From Phyllobacterium trifolii (GTDB lineage Bacteria; Pseudomonadota; Alphaproteobacteria; Rhizobiales; Rhizobiaceae): 64,000 bases of DNA. The DNA lies in the NCBI RefSeq assembly GCF_014192095.1, contig NZ_JACHXN010000017.1:1-64000 (forward strand), read 5' to 3'. Shown piece after piece: positions 28,957-36,777 of this stretch. Every line of letters begins with the position of its first letter. Positions within the stretch are counted from its first letter, which is position 1. A program made the position numbers and the translations under genes. The notes under the pieces are model-generated. The model made no database searches. It saw only the letters and a program-made list of their open reading frames with translations, and was not told the origin of the DNA.

Positions 28957-28972
28957 TGAGCATCGTTGCTCA
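28957..28972 (-). ncRNA. ANTAR-type leader hairpin with an A1/G4 hexaloop
   Basis: The minus-strand RNA TGAGCAACGATGCTCA folds into a stem GAGC/GCTC with hexaloop AACGAU (A at position 1, G at 4). This is the pattern recognised by ANTAR proteins; the flanking U-A pair can extend the stem if the loop closes to 4. It begins 13 bases after the -10 box. A second such hairpin overlapping the terminator, as in the two-hairpin model, was not identified with certainty. Confidence 0.6.
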
Positions 28973-28985
28973 GCGCTTATTTTTT

Positions 28986-29014
28986 AGGCTAGCAGCGTTG
29001 TTTTCCTCTGTCAA
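28986..29014 (-). promoter_or_regulatory. Sigma-70 promoter of the amide operon
   Basis: TTGACA (29014-29009) and TAGCCT (28991-28986) are separated by 17 bases on the minus strand. The -35 is a perfect consensus. Transcription would start near 28980 and give a leader of about 110 bases before amiC, containing the hexaloop hairpin and the terminator. Confidence 0.75.
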
Positions 29015-29163
29015 TCAAGAAATACAGGTGCCGTATCGAGGGTTAGTCGCCCGAAGCGGACCATCCTGTGGACGGACCGCTTGCCGTGCAAAAAGGACTT
29101 AGCTCCGCGGCCGGGGAGCCGAGCCAAAAGGCGACTCATGATACGGCTCCTCCACTGTCGTCG

Positions 29164-31041
29164 CTAACGTGTGTCACGTCCAAGGGGATCTGGCGAGGGG
29201 GGCTCGTGTGGTTCGATGCGCAAAGCTCGCAGTGCGTTCAGGATGACAGCCACGTCAATCAGTTCCTGCAAGAGCGCGCCCTGCACGGGTGTCAGGTATC
29301 CGAATGCCGCGGCGATCATGCCCAGTATCGACAAACTAATCCCGGCCACTACGCTTTCAAGCGCGATCCGGCGCGCCCGTTGCGCAATTTCGATCCCGGG
29401 CAACAAGCGATCCAGATGATCGACCAGCAGCACGACATCCGCCGCCTCGGCCGAGGCGGCAGCCCCACGCGCGCCCATGGCGACTCCGACGTCAGCGGCG
29501 GCGAGGGCAGGCGCATCGTTCACCCCGTCGCCCACCATCATAACCGGACCGTTCTTGTGCTCGGTCACGACCAGCAGGAGCTTTTGTTCGGGGCTCAGAT
29601 CGGCCCGGACGTCGTCAAGCATTAGCCCATCAGTCACGGCCTCGGCGACGGCGCGGCGATCGCCCGTTGCCAGAAGGATTCGGCCGATTCCCAGCCGCCG
29701 TAGTCCCGCGAGAAGTTCGGAAGTGCCCGACCGGAGTGCATCGGCCATGACGAGGTGACCCATGAGCTTCCCGTCGATCGCCAGAACAACGAGGACCGAC
29801 CCGAAGTCTAGAACTTGCTTCTTGAACTTAGCCACGCCGATCTGCGCCGTCACGAAATCGGCGCCGCCCACGACAACGCTACGGCCCTCTATCGTCCCTG
29901 CAATACCCTCTCCGGGCGTCTCCACCACGTCGTCGGGAATGGGCAGAGCGATGCCTTGCGCACGCGCCCCCGCAACGATCGCCTGGGCCATCGGGTGTTT
30001 GGAGGCCTGCTCCAGAGCAGCGGCGAAAAACAGGGCGTCTTTTCCGGACATGCCCTCGCGGGTGTCGATCGAAATTATCTGAGGGCGCCCTTCGGTCAGA
30101 GTGCCGGTCTTGTCGAGGATCAGAGTCTTGATGCGCGCCAAGGCCTCCAGAGGCTTCGCCCCCTTGATCAGCACTCCGAAATGCGCAGCGCGCGACAAGC
30201 CGGCCACAAGGGCCACCGGAACGGCGAGGATCAGCGGACAGGGTGTCGCCACGACCAGAACCGCTACTGCGCGGATCGGATCGCCTGTGAACCACCATGC
30301 GGCCGTTGCTAGTGCGACCGTGACCGCTAGGAACAGTAACGAATAGCGGTCGGCCAGCCGGGCCATTGGCGCCTTGGACTTCTGCGCCGCCTCGACCAGC
30401 CGGACGATCCCGGCATAGGTGCTGTCCGCAGCCCGCCGCGTGACCCGAAGATCGAAGGCCTCGCCCGCATTGGTCGAGCCGCTCATGACATCCTGCCCGC
30501 GGGCCAACCGGGCGGGCATGGACTCGCCCGTCAATGCCGCTTGGTCCAACATGGCGCGGTCGCTATCGAGTGTTCCATCCACGGGCGCCACGTCGCCCTG
30601 CCGGATCAGCAGCAAGTCGCCCATTGCGATGTCGTCCAGCGGAACTTCATCTAGCGCGCCGTTGCGATGGCGGGTGGCTGTCCGGGGCACCCTGGACAGA
30701 AGGTCGCTCATCTCGCGTCGGGCGCGACCTTCGGCAAAACTCTCGAGGAAGGTACCACCGGAATACATCAGCGCGACCACCGCCGCGGCGAGGGTTTCGC
30801 CGAAGAACAGAGCAGTCGACATTGAAAGGGCAGCGACGATGTCGAGACCAACTTCGCCTTTCGCGAGGCTCCGGACGATCTCAACCTGAAGAGCGACCAG
30901 AACCGGGATGACACCTGCAGTCCACGCGAACCTTGCGAGGTCAGACATGTCCGCCAGCGTCAGGCCGAGACCGGACATCAGCCCGATCAGGGCAATCGTC
31001 AGCAAGCCTACGTTCAGTTGGTTGTGCTGCAACTGATTCAT
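29164..31041 (-). CDS. Heavy-metal P1B-type ATPase without N-terminal metal domain, TPCPL motif
   Basis: This 625-residue cation pump has TGES at 171-174, the phosphorylation motif DKTGT (Asp310), HP at 348-349 and GDGVNDAP at 503-510. The membrane ion motif is TPCPL (266-270), not the CPC of copper and zinc pumps or the SPC of cobalt pumps. TPCP is described for the P1B-5 group (nickel/iron in rhizobial nodules), but the C-terminal hemerythrin part of that group is absent. There is no N-terminal HMA domain. About six to eight membrane helices are visible. It stands alone, convergent with nothing, just upstream of the amide operon promoter. The metal is unknown. Confidence 0.9.
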   Translation of the reverse strand: MNQLQHNQLNVGLLTIALIGLMSGLGLTLADMSDLARFAWTAGVIPVLVALQVEIVRSLAKGEVGLDIVAALSMSTALFFGETLAAAVVALMYSGGTFLESFAEGRARREMSDLLSRVPRTATRHRNGALDEVPLDDIAMGDLLLIRQGDVAPVDGTLDSDRAMLDQAALTGESMPARLARGQDVMSGSTNAGEAFDLRVTRRAADSTYAGIVRLVEAAQKSKAPMARLADRYSLLFLAVTVALATAAWWFTGDPIRAVAVLVVATPCPLILAVPVALVAGLSRAAHFGVLIKGAKPLEALARIKTLILDKTGTLTEGRPQIISIDTREGMSGKDALFFAAALEQASKHPMAQAIVAGARAQGIALPIPDDVVETPGEGIAGTIEGRSVVVGGADFVTAQIGVAKFKKQVLDFGSVLVVLAIDGKLMGHLVMADALRSGTSELLAGLRRLGIGRILLATGDRRAVAEAVTDGLMLDDVRADLSPEQKLLLVVTEHKNGPVMMVGDGVNDAPALAAADVGVAMGARGAAASAEAADVVLLVDHLDRLLPGIEIAQRARRIALESVVAGISLSILGMIAAAFGYLTPVQGALLQELIDVAVILNALRALRIEPHEPPSPDPLGRDTR

Positions 31042-31215
31042 AAGGTCTTCGTGCCGGTATAACAGCGCGCTAGTCTCAACAAGTTCGCACAGTCGTCGCC
31101 CTCTCGTCTCACGAAGTTGGCACCGTCCTCGTCAACGTTGCCTAGATATTGCGCTTGTTAAAGGGCGACGTTCGAACTTGGCGCTTCAACCACTTGTCGA
31201 AGGACGGTCCTCCAC

Positions 31216-31460
31216 TCATTGCCAATCGCGGATCTCCGGCATGTCTTTGCCGTGCGCGCGAATGTATGCACGGTGCTCAAGCCTTGCTGTCCATCACCTG
31301 CTTCCGTCCGATGCGGATGATCTTCAGTTCCGGCACCCAGTCAAGAACGTTATGCACGAGATGGTAGCGGTCAAGTCCGTTTAGCACGGTCATGTCGAAT
31401 GGTGTCGTGGTCGTGCCTTCCTCGTTGTAGCCGCGCACATGAACTCGTGCTTATTGGCCA
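31216..31460 (-). pseudogene. C-terminal fragment of a phosphoketolase
   Basis: The minus strand reads [20 protein letters not shown] and [17 protein letters not shown], the XFP C-terminal signature. A frame change leads to HRAYIRAHGKDMPEIRDWQ and a stop at 31216. Another one-base loss breaks KHEF(H)VRGY upstream. All of the thiamine-binding N-terminal part is missing. Confidence 0.8.
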
Positions 31461-31957
31461 ATGTAACTCCTTTAGCTGTCCTTCATGTGCATCTGACGAA
31501 GAGAGCACCAGTCGGCCGTCCCGACCTTCATCAAGTGGTGCTGCGGACCAGCCGAAAGCAGAGGATGCTCGACGCGCACGGTTCGAGTTGCCCGCGCCGC
31601 GCTAGCCGGACGCTTTGATTGCATGCACTCAAGGGCATGCCTTCCAATCTTCTATCGAATGTCAGAACATTTGATTAGTTTGCGAAGACTGCATGTAGTC
31701 ATAAGCTGCACTCATGAATAGCTGAGGTCACTAACTGCCCGTCGAGCCATCGAGACGGGACATCGGCTCGACCCAAAAAGACCGCAAAAGCGCGACGACA
31801 TGAAAGTTAGAAAGGCGGCCAGCAGCTGCAGGGTGCGCAGATCAGCTGGTCTCCTCGTTGTAACGGCGGCTAGACTTCGGCGGCTTATACGGCTTCTTCT
31901 GACACCCTTCAAAGTTAACGGTCATGGCCAAGTCCGATTTTTCCAAAGAAAGCAAAT
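31461..31957. other. Intergenic stretch, nothing recognised
   Basis: Neither strand gives a recognisable product. Short frames with Arg/Ser-rich translations look non-coding. It ends at the AbiE operator. Confidence 0.45.
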
Positions 31958-32003
31958 GTTATAAAACCATATATATTGCAAATTAAGACCTAGGGTTTAT
32001 AAC
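31958..32003 (+). promoter_or_regulatory. Probable AbiEi operator upstream of the toxin-antitoxin pair
   Basis: GTTATAAA (31958-31965) and TTTATAAC (31996-32003) are perfect inverted copies with further pairing (ACC/GGT). They lie 8 bases before the antitoxin ATG. AbiEi antitoxins repress their own operon by binding inverted repeats, so the position fits autoregulation. The stretch between the arms is AT-rich and may hold the -10. Confidence 0.65.
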
Positions 32004-32010
32004 AAGCACT

Positions 32011-32625
32011 ATGGCTATCCAAACCCACCGAGATCGCGCCCTGGAGGTTGCACGTCGACAAGGAATCGCGCGCGGTCGCGATTTCGACGCTGCCGGGGTG
32101 CCGCGTGTTTATCTTCAAAGGCTGCGCGACGAGGGAGTTCTCCAGCAGGTCGGCCGTGGCCTCTATAAACTGGCGAATGCTAAGGTCGCCAGCGCCACCA
32201 GCCTGGCTGAAGCCGCACGTATACAGCCAAAAGGGGTCATCGGCCTGCTGTCGGCGCTGCAATTCCACAACCTCACGACCCAGACGCCGCATGCCGTGTG
32301 GATGCTGCTCGGGCCAAAGGACTGGGCGCCGACCAATCCATCGGTCTCGCTGAAGATCGTCCGCGCCAGCGGTGAGGCGCTGAGGGCCGGTATAGAGACT
32401 CATCAGGTCGACGGCGTGCATGTCCCGATCACGTCGCCAGCGAAGACCGTCGCTGACTGTTTCAAGCACCGCAACAAGATCGGCCTCGATGTTGCGATCG
32501 AGGCACTGCGGGACCTCATCAAATCGCGAAAGGGGCGGGCAGGGCTAAACGAGCTTTGGCGCTACGCTGAGATCGATCGCGTCCAGACAGTAATGCGCCC
32601 CTACATCGAGGCCATGGTTTCATGA
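32011..32625 (+). CDS. abiEi: AbiEi-family antitoxin / repressor of a type IV toxin-antitoxin system
   Basis: This 204-residue protein has an N-terminal winged helix-turn-helix (about 15-60, FDAAGVPRVYLQRLRDEGVL with GRGLYKL) followed by the AbiEi antitoxin domain (GVIGLLSALQFHNLTTQTPH, ITSPAKTVADCFKHRNKIG). AbiEi proteins bind the operon promoter and counter the toxin without forming a complex. The stop overlaps the toxin start (ATGA at 32622). The palindrome in front is its likely site. Confidence 0.88.
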   Translation: MAIQTHRDRALEVARRQGIARGRDFDAAGVPRVYLQRLRDEGVLQQVGRGLYKLANAKVASATSLAEAARIQPKGVIGLLSALQFHNLTTQTPHAVWMLLGPKDWAPTNPSVSLKIVRASGEALRAGIETHQVDGVHVPITSPAKTVADCFKHRNKIGLDVAIEALRDLIKSRKGRAGLNELWRYAEIDRVQTVMRPYIEAMVS

Positions 32626-33464
32626 AGGCGCCGAAGAATATTGGCGTTTCTGTACGCGATCGGCTGACGCAGCGTGCTCGCGAACGTCGTGAGAACGCCC
32701 AGTTGTTGATGACGCGTTATGCCATCGAGCGTGTGCTCTATCGTTTGAGTGTTTCGCCGTACCGGGATCGCTTCGTCCTAAAGGGCGCGATGCTGTTCAG
32801 CCTGTGGGCGCCTGTGCCCTACCGTGCTACCGGCGACCTTGATCTCCTCGGTTTTGGAGAGAACGCTCCTGCTGCAATCGCCGCCATATTTGTTGAAATC
32901 CTTGCCACACAAGTTGAAGATGACGGGGTAATCTTCCGGCCGGAGACGCTGAGTGCCGCCCCGGCACGCGAGCAAGACGAATACGCTGGCGTGCGGTTGG
33001 ACTTCGTGGCCGAACTCGCTGGCGCGCGCCTTCCCATGCATGTTGACGTTGGATACGGCGATGTGATCACGCCGGAGCCGGTCGACATCGAATATCCTGC
33101 ACTTCTGGGACAGCCCGCGCCGCACCTTAGAGCCTATCCACCCGAAACTGTTGTGGCGGAGAAGTTCCAAACCATGGTGGCGCTCGACATGCTCAATTCG
33201 CGAATGAAGGACTTCTTCGATCTGTGGGCCATCGCGGGCGCCTTCGCCTTTGAAGGGGAGGTTCTGGCGCGAGCGATTCAGACGACCTTCGAGCGTCGTG
33301 AAACACCGCTTCCCATCGAGACGCCGTTGGCGCTGACGGCGGACTTTGCCGACGCAAAGCAAGTCCAATGGGCGGCGTTTCTGAGGCGGACCGAGATCGC
33401 CCTTGCACCGAACCGCTTCCGGAAATCCAGGCGCGTATCGCCGAACTCGTTATGCCGCCGATGA
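32622..33464 (+). CDS. abiEii: AbiEii-family nucleotidyltransferase toxin, probable C-terminal frameshift
   Basis: This is a nucleotidyltransferase-like toxin of the AbiEii/AbiGii (DUF1814) family. FVLKGAMLFSLW and YRATGDLDLLG (motif RxTxDxDL) form the catalytic region at about 50-75. VAEKFQTMVALD and SRMKDFFDLW are the conserved helices near 180-205. The frame ends at 33464 with FRKSRRVSPNSLCRR, which is unlike the family. A one-base change at about 33410 gives EPLPEIQARIAELVMPP and APGGPWIDG to 33532, the expected C-terminus. So the gene is either frameshifted near its end or the sequence has one missing base; the active site is intact either way. Confidence 0.85.
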   Translation: MKAPKNIGVSVRDRLTQRARERRENAQLLMTRYAIERVLYRLSVSPYRDRFVLKGAMLFSLWAPVPYRATGDLDLLGFGENAPAAIAAIFVEILATQVEDDGVIFRPETLSAAPAREQDEYAGVRLDFVAELAGARLPMHVDVGYGDVITPEPVDIEYPALLGQPAPHLRAYPPETVVAEKFQTMVALDMLNSRMKDFFDLWAIAGAFAFEGEVLARAIQTTFERRETPLPIETPLALTADFADAKQVQWAAFLRRTEIALAPNRFRKSRRVSPNSLCRR

Positions 33465-33847
33465 TCGCAACGACTGAGGCTGCGCCTTTCAATGCGCACT
33501 GGGCGCCAGGCGGTCCCTGGATCGACGGATAGCATTTCAAGGTTGCAGATAGAATTAGGCGCAGCTATCGATGCCGTCGCGCCGATGCTTGATGGGATGG
33601 CACCGGTTTTCCGAGCGTGATATGACTCAATGACGGTACTTTAGAGGCAGGTTCGGGTGCGTTGTCGGAGGCTGCGAGGAGTAAAAATTGTCCGACTGAC
33701 CTCGATAGTTGCTGAAATCACAGAAAAATTTTTGTGCCGATTTTCCCTTTGAAATCAAAAGCGTAGCATTTTGACAGGCTCGGCGTCGGAGTTTTCTCGC
33801 CACCGGAATAAATTTGCATGCAATTTCAATTGGTTATATACTTTTAA

Positions 33848-34031
33848 ATAGTAGAGTGGGAATGAAGGGGTAGTAGAAGCGGCGGTAGACGGTGGCAAAC
33901 GGGCAAGTTTTTCGAAACATCGCCCCCGATAGACAACGAAAGATAGCGATCGATCGAAAATGTCACCGAATGTACCGGTCATCTCCTCATCTGCATACAA
34001 TTCGTCGACGACCTGCACCAGTATCATCACA
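33848..34031. repeat. Dispersed repeat, copy A
   Basis: This stretch is clearly related to 55704-55892, in the same orientation. A 26-base identity starts at CGGCGGTAGACGGTGGCAAA (33881), and CGATCGATCGAAA and GTATCATCACAA recur at the same spacing. Weaker similarity appears to extend left to about 33690. It does not resemble a known IS. On the minus strand both copies can read a peptide like ARLPPSTA, so the element may derive from a coding sequence. Confidence 0.75.
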
Positions 34032-34296
34032 ATTGCGCAGTCTTGGCTATAATCATAGCTGAGTGATCCGGCAGCGAAATCCGGAGTTTTGCAAGCAGTT
34101 CGGCGGCCGGTCTCGGAGGCAGCGAGCCACCACGGCGAGCCTCAAGACTTACTCGAAACACCGCGACGAGAGGATACCCCTTTTCGCTCTTCGGGATTGA
34201 AGTTGCCAGATAAATGCATTTGCGTCCGCACATGGCATTCGCTGTCAATCGGCGTTTTCTGCAGACAGCGATGCCCTCCCACAGGACGATATGTTC
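34032..34296. other. Intergenic stretch between the repeat and the AEC carrier gene
   Basis: A minus-strand frame (34248 to 34027) includes SLEARRGGSLPPRPAAELL, which I cannot assign. No terminator for the carrier gene is obvious. Confidence 0.4.
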
Positions 34297-35247
34297 TCAG
34301 AAAAGCAACGCTATGACTGTTGCCAGCGTGACAATGCTGAAAAGAGTGCTCGCTATGACCATCGAGCCGGTTGACGCAGAGTTCAGGCGATAGTTCACAG
34401 CAAAGAGAATGCCGAAAAAGCCCGACGGTATAGCGGAGAGCAGGATGGCAATCTTCGCCGTCTCGGTCGAGATCGGCAAGGTAAACACGACCACGGCAGT
34501 CAAGATAGGTCGGCCGATATCGGCAAGCCCTGTCGCAGCAACTACGCTCCAGTTCAAGCGAAAAGGTTGCGACGAGAGAATGAGACCTGTCAGGAACAGC
34601 GCCACGCCGGGGGCGGCGACCCCGACGAGCATAAGGCTCGCCTTGGCAAGTGAAAGCAGCTCCCATCCGGCAAGGGAATATAGGATGCCGACCGTAGGAG
34701 CCAGAACGACCGGTTTCGTCACTGAGCGGAGGAATGCCGTCCAAACCTTTCCCGGGGAGCCCGTCGCTAATTCTTCCTTTGGGTTCCCGGTATCCAGTTC
34801 GACGAGAACCAACGACAGCGGGCTGATGATGATCGAACCTGCAGCAAGTGCGACAGCGACAGGGACAACGCCGTCTGGCCCGACCACGGCAGCAGCTATG
34901 GGGAGGCCAACGCCGGCCAAATTCGGGAAAGATATAGTCAGGGCCTGAAGGGCCGCGTCTGCCTTCGAAACGTCCGAAGAAGCACGGACGAAAAAATACC
35001 ACGCAAGTTGAACGAGCAACATCACGAGGGCGAGGATCAGGAAGAGAGGCGCCTGATCGAGCATCTCTTTTCGCGGCGCGGATGCGGTTGCCACGAACAG
35101 GGAGGCAGGCAAAGCGAAAATCATCACGAGGGCGTTGAGGCCGTCCACATGATGGTTTTCGACTATGCGGAGCCTTCCGGCGCCGTAGCCAGCAAGAATC
35201 ACGAAAAAGATCGGGGCGAGTGCCAGAAGGATCGGGTTGGCCGTCAT
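34297..35247 (-). CDS. AEC-family (auxin efflux carrier-like) transporter, probably MdcF-type malonate carrier
   Basis: This 316-residue membrane protein has two blocks of about five helices, starting at ATG 35247 (MTANPILLALAPIFFVILAG). The frame is open further upstream, but this start fits the family. AEC proteins next to malonate decarboxylase genes (MdcF) are thought to import malonate. Here the gene is divergent from the mdc operon, with one short frame and a hydrolase gene between. The function is inferred from location; AEC proteins also carry other acids. Confidence 0.78.
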   Translation of the reverse strand: MTANPILLALAPIFFVILAGYGAGRLRIVENHHVDGLNALVMIFALPASLFVATASAPRKEMLDQAPLFLILALVMLLVQLAWYFFVRASSDVSKADAALQALTISFPNLAGVGLPIAAAVVGPDGVVPVAVALAAGSIIISPLSLVLVELDTGNPKEELATGSPGKVWTAFLRSVTKPVVLAPTVGILYSLAGWELLSLAKASLMLVGVAAPGVALFLTGLILSSQPFRLNWSVVAATGLADIGRPILTAVVVFTLPISTETAKIAILLSAIPSGFFGILFAVNYRLNSASTGSMVIASTLFSIVTLATVIALLF

Positions 35248-35555
35248 GTCGGCAGCTTCCTGCAGATGCAAGTCGCCCCGTGGGTATCGCCCAGGATGCG
35301 CCACACGCGCTTTGCGCTTTTGATGATGTGTCGGGCCGACAGATCCAACGCGGCCTTGGCCGAGCTTGCAGCCGCATTTCCCAACCGGATTGCTTCGGCT
35401 TGGAAACGGATGGCGGTGAGCGCATCCGCTATCTGCGATCGCGCGCCGCCTGGGGCAGCCTGCGCGCTACAGGGCCGGTCGTGGATTCCGCCGTTTGGCC
35501 CGGATCCACGACTGGCACTGTCGATGTTAAGCAAAGCGCAGTTCGGCGACCGCAT
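35244..35555 (-). CDS. Hypothetical protein overlapping the carrier gene (doubtful)
   Basis: The 103-codon frame has a helical middle (ADALTAIRFQAEAIRLGNAA) and a Cys pair near its end. Its stop overlaps the carrier ATG by 4 bases, the kind of coupling seen in operons. However, there is no ribosome site, the first half is irregular, and I recognise nothing. It may be chance, or a worn gene. Confidence 0.25.
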   Translation of the reverse strand: MRSPNCALLNIDSASRGSGPNGGIHDRPCSAQAAPGGARSQIADALTAIRFQAEAIRLGNAAASSAKAALDLSARHIIKSAKRVWRILGDTHGATCICRKLPT

Positions 35556-35925
35556 TCGGGTGGGTCCTCAACGTCACGACGACATCGGTTCGTCATTAGG
35601 AGCACAGGCTTGCACAGGCTCGCGCTAACCGCGCGTAAATTGTTGGAAAGTTTTGTAGGGGGCCGACGACGGCAGAGTGCTCGGCCAAGTCTGGATTTCG
35701 CGGTGTCCGGGGCCAAGACGGTGACTGACGCGTCAGCCAGTCTCGACGATTCCGTAAAAAACGGACAGGACAAGGGCGCAGTTTCTGCTTTGGAGCGCTG
35801 AGCCAGCCTTATTATTTTCAGCTTGCGATTTTTTACCCATCTTAACGCGCGCTCCGTTCCTTCGCATGCCAGCATCTGGTCGTTCACGGCTTCCTGAACG
35901 TCAACCCAACCGTCGAGGTGCTGCC

Positions 35926-36711
35926 ATGTTATTGCGCCATATCTGTTCCGCCGCCATGCTTGCGTCTTCTCTTGCCCTGATCGCTCCCGCTGGGGCGGTG
36001 GCCGAGCCCATCAAGAACATCGTCCTGGTGCATGGTGCCTGGGTTGATGGGTCCGGCTGGAAACCGATCTATGACATTCTGATGAAGAGGGGTTTCCGCG
36101 TATCGATGGTCCAAGAACCCGAAACGTCGTTCCAGGATGACGTCGCCGCCGCAAAGCGCGTCCTCGACATGCAGGACGGTCGGGCCATCCTGGTCGGTCA
36201 TTCATACGGCGGCTCGATCGTTACCGAGGCGGGCGTGCATCCGAAGGCGGCCGGCCTCGTCTATGTCGCCGCTCACGCACCGGACGTCGGTGAGGACGAG
36301 GGCGAACTGGGCAAGAAGATGCCGAGCGCGCTGGCCAAGACAGAAGGTGCGATCAAAACCACGCCGGACGGCTATACCTATCTGAACCCGGAACTGTTCC
36401 CGAAACTGTTCGCCCCTGATCTCCCGCGCGAACAGGCAGAGTTCGCCGCCCGCTCGCAGGTGCTGGCCAAGGCCGAGGTGTTCAGCACGCCGCTGACCGC
36501 CGCCGCGTGGAAGACCAAACCGACTTGGGGCATCGTCGCCGGCAACGACCAGATCATCAATCCCGACCTGGAGCGCTTCTATTATGAGCGCGCCAAGGCG
36601 CCCTTCATCGTCGTCGAAGGCGCCAGCCATTCGGTCTACGAATCTCATCCGGAGCGTGTTGCCGATGTGATCGAGGAGGCCGCGCGGAAAGTCGGCGAGA
36701 AGACCAACTGA
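35926..36711 (+). CDS. Secreted alpha/beta hydrolase
   Basis: This 261-residue protein has a signal peptide (MLLRHICSAAMLASSLALIA, cleaved near AVA-EP). The fold begins NIVLVHGAWVDGSGW; the nucleophile elbow is GHSYGGS with Ser93. A late Asp (AGNDQIINPD) and His (EGASHSVYES) complete the triad. It belongs to the esterase-like group with the GAWVDGSGW loop. ATG 35926 follows GAGGTG. It lies 66 bases before mdcA in the same direction and could be transcribed with it, for example to supply malonate from an ester, but that is inference. Confidence 0.85.
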   Translation: MLLRHICSAAMLASSLALIAPAGAVAEPIKNIVLVHGAWVDGSGWKPIYDILMKRGFRVSMVQEPETSFQDDVAAAKRVLDMQDGRAILVGHSYGGSIVTEAGVHPKAAGLVYVAAHAPDVGEDEGELGKKMPSALAKTEGAIKTTPDGYTYLNPELFPKLFAPDLPREQAEFAARSQVLAKAEVFSTPLTAAAWKTKPTWGIVAGNDQIINPDLERFYYERAKAPFIVVEGASHSVYESHPERVADVIEEAARKVGEKTN

Positions 36712-36777
36712 ACGCAGTCCAAAGCCGTCGCACAGCGTTGGCCATGCCACGGCTTCTTTCAGGAACGAGGTCCGGTC

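Noticed and set aside
34142-35425. Open frame of 427 codons on the minus strand
   Set aside because: Runs in another frame of the AEC carrier gene; composition is Arg/Cys-rich and non-homologous.
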